From Simmondsia chinensis (lineage: Eukaryota > Streptophyta > Magnoliopsida > Caryophyllales > Simmondsiaceae), in assembly GCA_018398585.1 (NCBI GenBank), contig JAGTTD010000001.1:12030501-12094500 (forward strand): 64,000 nucleotides of DNA. The letters are read 5' to 3'. A program made the position numbers and the translations under genes. The notes beneath the pieces are model-generated. The model had not been told where the DNA came from, searched no databases, and was given only the letters and a program-made list of their open reading frames with translations. Below are positions 57,421-64,000 of this stretch, piece after piece. Within the stretch, counting starts at the first letter, position 1; each line of letters starts with the position of its first letter.

Positions 57421-57725
57421 CTTTTTTGGTGAGTGTCGACAAACATAAAATAAGTGTCGACACACATCTGATTTTGATTTTTTTATTAATTTTGTAGTAT
57501 ATGTACTCAAAATAAATAATCAAGCCATTGAAGTCACCAGCAATGTACTCTAATCACAATGTGTGTCGACACACTTGGTAAGTGTGTCGACATATAACAC
57601 ATTCGATTTTGAGAAACTGGTGATCTTGAGTACATGGTCCTCAAAATACTAAGCAAGTACTCAAAATAAAAAATCCCAAAAACTGCGTGTGGACACACCT
57701 TCTATGTATGTCGACACGCATGCAT
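57420..57725. repeat. TGTCGACA motif block 5
   Basis: Five exact sites (near 57435, 57456, 57564, 57587 and 57709) in 0.3 kb, with GTACTCAAAAT phrases like those at 51050. It lies 5' of Ulp1 gene 2 as block 4a lies 5' of gene 1. Confidence 0.87.
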
Positions 57726-57794
57726 TTTGGACAATAAAAATGGTGAGTCGTGAAGTTTTTTTTTTTTTCATCACTAATGCGACTTCGCAACGTT

Positions 57795-58262
57795 GACTTC
57801 GATGGGTTTGAGAAGTTCACATACGTTTGTGAGATTGAATTTGACAACAAAAAAACACACATATAAACTTCTCGAACTCATCGATACGTGAGCGATCAGA
57901 TGGAACTATATGTGAGTGAGGCTACCATGGTTTGTGAGAAGTTCACAAACCATATAAACTTTGATGAGTTTGAGAAGTTCACATACGATTGTGAGATTGA
58001 ATTTGACAACAAAAAAACACACATATAAACTTCTCAAACTCATCGATACGTGAGCGATTAGACGGAACGATATGTGAGTGAGGCTACCATGGTGGCTGAA
58101 GAAATGGAGGAGGTGATCGAGAAGGAAAACCTCGTAAACAAAGAAGAAATTAGGGGGCGAGTAAACCATCGTCCAGTAGAAAGATTTGAACTTCTACAAA
58201 CTCATACAGGTAGAAAATATTTGGAACTTCAGAGCAAATACTTGTATGCAACTAAGTAGGAA
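57795..58262 (+). pseudogene. Small acidic plus-strand ORF, copy 2, with 54-codon duplication
   Basis: The frame starting at 57795 reads DFDGFEKFTYVCEIEFDNKK, then repeats as FDEFEKFTYDCEIEFDNKK 162 bases (54 codons) later, each time ending in HI-stop. After the second unit the same frame gives VAEEMEEVIEKENLVNKEEI, homologous to 51558-51617, and ends in a TAG at 58257. It is homologous to copy 1 but has duplicated its N-terminal segment in phase. No domain recognised. Confidence 0.45.
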
Positions 58263-58433
58263 AGAGGAAATTGGAGAATGCGATAAAATGAGGAAATTGG
58301 AGAGTGCGATAAAGTGATAGAAGCGGGAAAGATGAAATTTTTCTTGAAAGACTGCCAATGGCTCCAAATTCAGTTTTCAAAATTCAAAATTCAAAAATCA
58401 AAATTTAAAATTTAAAATTCAAAAAATTTAAGG

Positions 58434-60195
58434 TGCATTTTTGTCCCCACACGGGGGTAAAAAAATTTTTGAAAATTCGGAATGAAATTCATCTTTATCA
58501 TCAGTTTCTTTACGTGATTTCAAATCCTTTATTGTGTCAAAAAGTTATTTTATTTGCACGGCCATTGCATCATTTTGCACGGCCAATGCATTGATTTTCT
58601 CCTCCCTTTCATTTGATTGTACGGACATTGCATTGATTTGTACCGACATTGCACCATTTTTAAGGGTCAATGCATTAATTTTTTCGTCCCTCGCACTGTT
58701 TTGCAAGGCCATTGCATCATTATGCAGGGTCAACCTTTTAATGTTATCGTCCCTCGCACTGTTTTGCATGGCCATTGCATCATTTTGCAGAGTCAATGCT
58801 TTAGGTTTATCGTCCCTTGCACTAATTTGCATGGCCATTGCATCAATACGGTCCTTACAACATGTGCAATATTTAATGTCGCCAACTTCGTCGATCGGCG
58901 CATGATGCTCATCCTCGGCCCTCTCGCCCAAATCAGCGTACCACCGAGCAGAAGGTACAACTGCCAAAAGATGGGCAGTTATTCCATCGGTAAGGTCCTT
59001 CGAGAACTATATATCACTAAGCACCCAAAGTTAAAACAAATCACGTATGTCAGAAGAAGCTATTACAAAGATAACCATGTATTATACATTACCTTGACAT
59101 TACCGAACGATTTATATGCTCGAAGTATGTACCCTCTCTTAGCTTTCACTTCTGCGTCCGTCCAATATTGGCAACGAGGAATTGACTGACTTGAGAGGGG
59201 GCATTGTTATGCGTCCATCGACTGAGTGCCCGCAGAAAAAAAAAATCTAGTACATTGAACAAAGCAATAGACTTTAGAAGATGTTTTACGTGGAAATGCA
59301 ATAAGTATTAATCAAGATATGTATTTACCATGAATAAATAAATGCATCCATTCACTCTTCTTTTGTTCCTTTTGTACTCCAAAATGCCCTCTATTATTCC
59401 CTTATATACAATTTTTGCCCAATTTACAGCCGATGTCTTGTTGGTGTCAACTATGAGTTCGAACCATGACTTCTTCGAGTTGAGTCTCGCGGTTGGACAC
59501 AAAAATGCAGTCAATGCATACAGAACCACTAACACCTTGAATCAGTCATCAACGGTACCATGGGTGGTTAGTGCTTCTTCTATTTGACTACATGTCCAAC
59601 CGCCGAACTCTTCGTATAAGCTATTCAGTCATGGTTCACATTCGCAGTCGTCAATATCCAAACCTTTGTTTTGAAGGCCCAAAAGTTCCTCGACATCCTA
59701 TTCGGTCAAAAGAATGTTGTTATTTGCATGGGAGAACCCTCGTGAAATTGGGTCAAATTGGTTGATTACACTCATACACATATCCATATTAATGGTCTTG
59801 CACTTTACATGCATCAAACCACCCAAGCCTAATGCTTCGTTGGCAGTCTGCTGTTCTACGGACAATCGCTTCATCACTTCGATTGCTTGCTTCATAGCAT
59901 AACATGTACATACCTGAATACGAACAAGTGTAATTAGATTCGCATGTGTAATAGAATAAATGTGTCAATTTTTTAACTTTTATTACCCTGTTCTTGGATA
60001 TATTTTAGTTTTCTGACTTCCGTACTATCTTGGGTTATTCTTTGACTCAAGTATGTATGGTTCTTTTTCTTCTTTAGTCAAAGTCTTCCATATTTTGCTC
60101 ATCTTCTTTAGCCACTAAAATAGTAAACATAATCAATCCATTAACAATGAAAGACGTCACATTATTTGAAATGGCTACTAAATTATGCTTGTCAT
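58434..60195 (-). pseudogene. Ulp1 N-terminal module, duplicate of gene 2
   Basis: Near-identical to 54716-56457. It holds the coiled-coil exon (58967-58545), the TDAEVKAKRGYILRAYKSFG exon (about 59190-59095), and the exons with SWFELIVDTNKTSA and LGGLMHVKC. It lacks all C48 catalytic exons: at 58434 it abuts non-coding sequence related to the small-ORF region. At 60195 it abuts the MULE transposase end. It shares the same stops as gene 2, so it was copied after that gene had already died. Confidence 0.88.
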
Positions 60196-60199
60196 TACT

Positions 60200-61618
60200 A
60201 AATTACACTTGTCATTATTTGAAATGGAACAAGTGTAACGCTTGTCAGTTTGACTATTACTTAGGTCAACCTTAGTCCTCATCTTAGCACTTAATTGTTC
60301 TATACACTCTCTTGTTTCTTTGAATGCATCGTCAGTTTGCGATGCAATGAAACATAGTTGGTTGCAACTGGTGTTCAGTGCACTATATCTCATCATGCGC
60401 TGCATTTCGGTGGGCACCGATACTCTAGAGCTGCTGTAATCGGAAGGCTTTGCATGTATTGTCCATCGTCGTACAATACAATCGAGAGGGATGGTTTCCA
60501 TGCCCAAGTATTTCATCACAGTAATCGTGTGTCGACATGGGAAACCAACCGACTCTAGCTTCTTGCAATTGCATTTCATTATCTACATGGGTGGACAGTG
60601 TAGAACTGTCGACCTAGAATCGCCCTTTGGATATTGGCTTAGGGTGTATGCCATGTATTCCCCGCTTGGGAGGCATCAGTAACCAAAAAAGGCGACTCAT
60701 ACGACATCTCTACCTGAAATACCTTGAAGGCAGCTCGTGTGTATAGTTTACTAGCATGAGATTCGAGGCTGATCAACGGACCTCTGATTACTGGCTTAGA
60801 ATGTAGAGTATCAAAGTCAGCTTTTGGCCTCTTTTGCCCTATTTTCAAGAAGCTAGTGATCGAAATACTGAACAAACTTAAACAACTTCAGCCTGTGCTG
60901 CATGTACCATTTCAAAGTCGAGTTTGTACTTTCGCACCATTGTGTGCTTCTCATGCCAGCAAAGTAGTGACCATCCAGGCATGCATCTGCCTAATGAAAT
61001 CTTTTTTCAAACAGTGACCGAACCCATTCGTTCTCTGTTAGATCCAATTGCTCGACCAAATGTTTCCATGCATGCACAAACATTTCGGGTGTGCGATGCA
61101 CAATTGAGCATTGTACGAATTCCTTCAAAAAAGGTTGACCGACATGTGCTTGCGCATTTCTCTTCAGGTGCCATAAACACAATCGATGCACGGTCGTAGG
61201 GAGGACTTGCGATATCACATTTGGCATGCTTATGTCCCCGTTCGTGATGACAATTAAGGGTTTTTTCCCAATCATTGCCTCCAGTAATGCTTCGAGAACC
61301 CAGACATAGGTCTCCGTTGTTTCATCTCGGAGTAATGCACATCCAAACACAATCGTTTGTTGATGGTTGTTCACCCCAACTATAATCACGAACGCCATCC
61401 CATAAGTGTTGACCTTGTACGTCGTGTCGAAGGCCATAGTGTCGGCGAAGTGACGGTAGTCTATATGGGACTTCGTATCCGCCCAAAATATGTTTCATAG
61501 GCGATTTTCCTCATCAACATCTTTCTTTACGAACATTAACGGATCCGTTGTTCTCTTTCCATATAGATAACCCAGTACACCTTCCGCGTCACCCCCTTCT
61601 ATTGCATTCTTGCACTCC
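60200..61618 (-). pseudogene. FAR1/MULE transposase with SWIM zinc finger, 5'-truncated
   Basis: From 61618 the minus strand reads YLYGKRTTDP, NIFWADTKSHIDYRHFADTM and AFDTTYKVNTYGMAFVIIVG (first catalytic Asp at 61426-61428), then CALLRDETTETYVWVLEALL, LIVITNGDISM, HRLCLWHLKRN, AGMRSTQWCESTNSTLKWYM and, after a shift near 60590, CNCKKLESVGFPCRH, a complete C-x-C...C-x-H SWIM finger, then IPLDCIVRRWTIHAK. This order is that of FHY3/FAR1-related Mutator transposases. Stops (RL-stop-NIFW, RFH-stop-AD, FDH-stop-LL) and a frameshift inactivate it. The N-terminal DNA-binding region is cut off by the CACTA end at 61622. Confidence 0.88.
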
Positions 61619-61621
61619 TTA
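61619..61621. other. Candidate 3-bp target duplication (TTA) of CACTA element
   Basis: TTA directly precedes CACTACAAG. CACTA elements make 3-bp duplications. The partner lies outside the window. Confidence 0.5.
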
Positions 61622-61639
61622 CACTACAAGAAAAAGGGT

Positions 61640-62175
61640 CATTAATGACAGTGATTATCGTCGTTAAAAGTCTAGTTTACAGTCGTTAATACTATTAACG
61701 ACGGCGGAAACTTCCCGTCGTTTGTCGTCGTTATTGCTTCCGACGTTAATACTATGTGGGATCAACGACCGCTAAAATGAGCCGTCGTTAAAAAGTATCT
61801 ACGACGGTATATTATGTCCGTCGTTAAAAGTGAAATCAATAACAAGGGCACATATTATCGTTAAAAGTAAAGTCTTTAATGTGAGGTCGCATAGTCGTTA
61901 AAGAGTTGATTAATAACGACAATAATTGTTGTTGTTACAAATATTGACCGTCATACAAGAAAAAGTTTTAACGATGACAAAAACCGTCTTCAAAATTTTT
62001 CGCGCTACTAATTGAAAATAGTAACGACAATATAGACCATCATTAAAAAATAACAACAATAATAAATCGTCGTTAAAACTTCTTCCATCTATTGATGACA
62101 TCAAAATCCGTCATTAAAAATGCTTCCCCCATCACATAGAATTCTAACAGAAAAATTTATCGACGTTAAAAATCA
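61640..62175. repeat. CACTA subterminal repeat array
   Basis: Clustered copies of (T)CGTCGTTAAAA and its complement, decaying toward the interior (GTCATTAAAAAT, CGTCATAC). In this superfamily such arrays are transposase-binding sites. Confidence 0.85.
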
Positions 62176-63069
62176 TGTACATTCATATAGTGCAATATAT
62201 ACATTCATAAATACCTATACATTTATGTAATATAAAAATAATTTTCTGATTGTTTACAACACCTGTAAATCCATATAAGGACAATTATCGGGTTGTTCAT
62301 AGCACCTGTACATAAATATAGTATAGCAATATTTAATTTCAGTATAACACCTATAAAATAGTACAGTATAATCATACAAAAATAACTCTTACATATCATT
62401 CACTGTAACAACGAATTCTAATAAAAAATAAAGATGTCATTGAAACTTAAATATTCAAATACTTATAAAAGCCAATTTACATATAAAAAACACTAAAAGC
62501 GTACATTGTTAAATTTGTCACTTAACAACTTAGCAAAAACTATAAATTTGACAAAAGTTCGCAAATAAAATTTCCAACAAAAACAAGAATTTCTAGTGTA
62601 GTCTTCCAACACCTGAAAAAAATAAATACAACACTCATGTTAGAAAATTCTTGTCCTATGAGCAATAGTACAGACACATAACAGACCAAACAATAAGAAA
62701 AATAAAACAGATAAAAATTATATTAAAGTAATCAGCATAAAATTGACCAAAAAGGAAATTCGTATGCTTTTTAATACATTACACTCGCAAACCCAATCTC
62801 CACGTTATAGAACTCAATCACAGTGTCACAAATTCAAAACATTCTTAAACTCCTGCTAGGATTCAATCACACAGTCCAAACTCATCAACAATTCCAAATA
62901 ATTTATGGTAACCAAGTCTATCACAACATCAACATGAAATCAAAGATAAACATGCAATTCACCCAGAATTCAAGTTAGCCAAATCAATTCATACATTGCA
63001 TCACAAAACTCCATCATGAACAACATCTAAAACAACCCAATATGAGCATACAACATAATGAACCAAACC
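62176..63069. other. CACTA interior, no gene seen
   Basis: AT-rich, with only spurious short ORFs. Confidence 0.5.
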
Positions 63070-63850
63070 TATGGTCAATCAAGGTTCACACAAGACCTAC
63101 GCCTTACCCTTTCCCAAAACTAGAAAAAAAAAAGGCATGAAACAATGACCATAAGGGCATACAAGTCTCCCAAGACAACACAAGTCCACATATGACTCAA
63201 ACATATCATGTTTTCCCAACTCATAGCTAAAATTCAGCAAAACATAACAAAATGACAGCAGAATTTCCCAAAATTCAGCAGCATACAGTCCCAACTGCAG
63301 TAAAATCAGTATGAGCAACAAAATACAGCTCAAAACCAACATAAAGCAACAAATTCAACTTGAAACAGTCCATAGACAACATGTTTATCATCACTTCAAG
63401 CAACAAGTACCAATATATATTCAACTTGCTTCCAACATAGCCTTGGGAAATACATGAGACACCAACATGGAGACTAAGACACTAAATCACATAGATTTTC
63501 AACAAGAACTCACAAGTTCTCTAAGCCCTTTTTACAATAATCACCTATTTCACTTAGGTCACTCAAACATATGCAAGTAACACCAATTCTCACAAACAAC
63601 ATCCAATCCATGGTTAAACTCAAAACATGCAATGCTCTATCCACACACCGGGTCCAAGATTGTGCAATTGGACATGCCTAACCTAAGAGTTGCCAATTCT
63701 AGGTTCAAAGCTCCATTCCAACAAGTTCACAATCACACTCAAGCATTAAACACATGTTAACCACAACAATCACATAGAAAATTGAAAAGACACATAATCC
63801 AATTTCTGAACAGCATAATCAGCCACACAATAGCAACAACGGCACCATGT
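63070..63850 (-). repeat. Dispersed repeat, inverted copy of 23750-24650
   Basis: The reverse complement aligns colinearly with 23750-24650, including AGTCATATGTGGACTTGTGT at 63180-63199 (minus). Homology ends near 63070 on one side and fades past 63850 on the other. Confidence 0.82.
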
Positions 63851-64000
63851 GAAACTACTACCCACACTTACATCAAAATGCCAAATCAAAAACTCGCTCT
63901 ATACATCACGGACGGCCCATAAAGCCTAACACACCCCCATCACAGGACCTTAAGCCTAGAGCTTGGAATAGTAGAAACCCACTGAACGGTGTATTATTAA

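Larger units (their letters stand above)
61622..64000. mobile_element. CACTA (En/Spm) transposon, one end, continues past window
   Basis: Begins CACTACAAGAAAAAGGG, the classical CACTA terminal inverted repeat. From 61650 to about 62175 it carries the usual subterminal array of short repeats in both orientations (CGTCGTTAAAAG, TTAACGACGG, GCCGTCGTTAAAAAG and relatives, at least a dozen). No transposase ORF is visible before 64000. The interior 62180-64000 is AT-rich and non-coding and includes a repeat also present inside copia D. The right end is outside the window, so size and autonomy are unknown. Confidence 0.87.

Overview
This is a transposon-dense stretch of a plant nuclear genome, most likely a eudicot. 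The evidence is nested Ty1/copia and Ty3/gypsy retrotransposons with tRNA-type primer sites, a CACTA transposon end, a FAR1/Mutator-like transposase with a SWIM finger, plant Ulp1-type (C48) genes with short GT-AG introns, SINE tails, and AT-rich non-coding DNA. I see no intact ordinary host gene. Almost every coding block belongs to a mobile element and carries stops or frameshifts. Lineage below eudicot cannot be fixed from sequence reading alone.

Left third (1-31.6 kb): two partial copia elements on the minus strand (1-2137 and 7454-13331) flank a non-autonomous LTR element (2138-7453, minus) whose main ORF carries an RRM-like domain. Next come an 87-bp duplication, a decayed Athila/Tat-like gypsy gag (about 13.5-15.6 kb, plus), a pol-deleted copia with a perfect 5-bp target duplication (16132-18938, plus), and a second, larger copia-type element (20832-27114, plus). 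These two copia elements lie in and next to one decayed RRM-domain gene (19224-20831 and 27115-27720). Then follow a SINE tail, a 5S rRNA-derived SINE-like unit and a foldback MITE holding an (AT)36 tract.

Middle (31.6-42.3 kb): a block of TGTCGACA motifs, a large inverted repeat, and a gypsy pol (34.0-36.5 kb, plus). The gypsy integrase is split by a second, more complete copy of the RRM-bearing LTR element (36544-41791, plus). The gypsy resumes at 41792 and ends with LTR remains at 42329.

Right third (42.3-64 kb): the most unusual region. A plant transposon protein gene (43.8-44.9 kb), two long Ulp1-protease genes (46756-50173 and 52945-56503), a recent duplicate of the second gene's middle part (58434-60195) and a FAR1/MULE transposase (60.2-61.6 kb) all lie on the minus strand. 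Two small related ORFs lie on the plus strand between them. These modules are separated by non-coding blocks saturated with the palindrome TGTCGACA. I count by eye about 45 exact copies in the window, all but one in these blocks and the 31.7-32.6 kb block, with many TTGA/TCAA variants. This resembles a Ulp1-carrying MULE cluster whose spacers hold a dense element-specific protein-binding motif. A CACTA transposon beginning at 61622 truncates the transposase gene and runs off the window.
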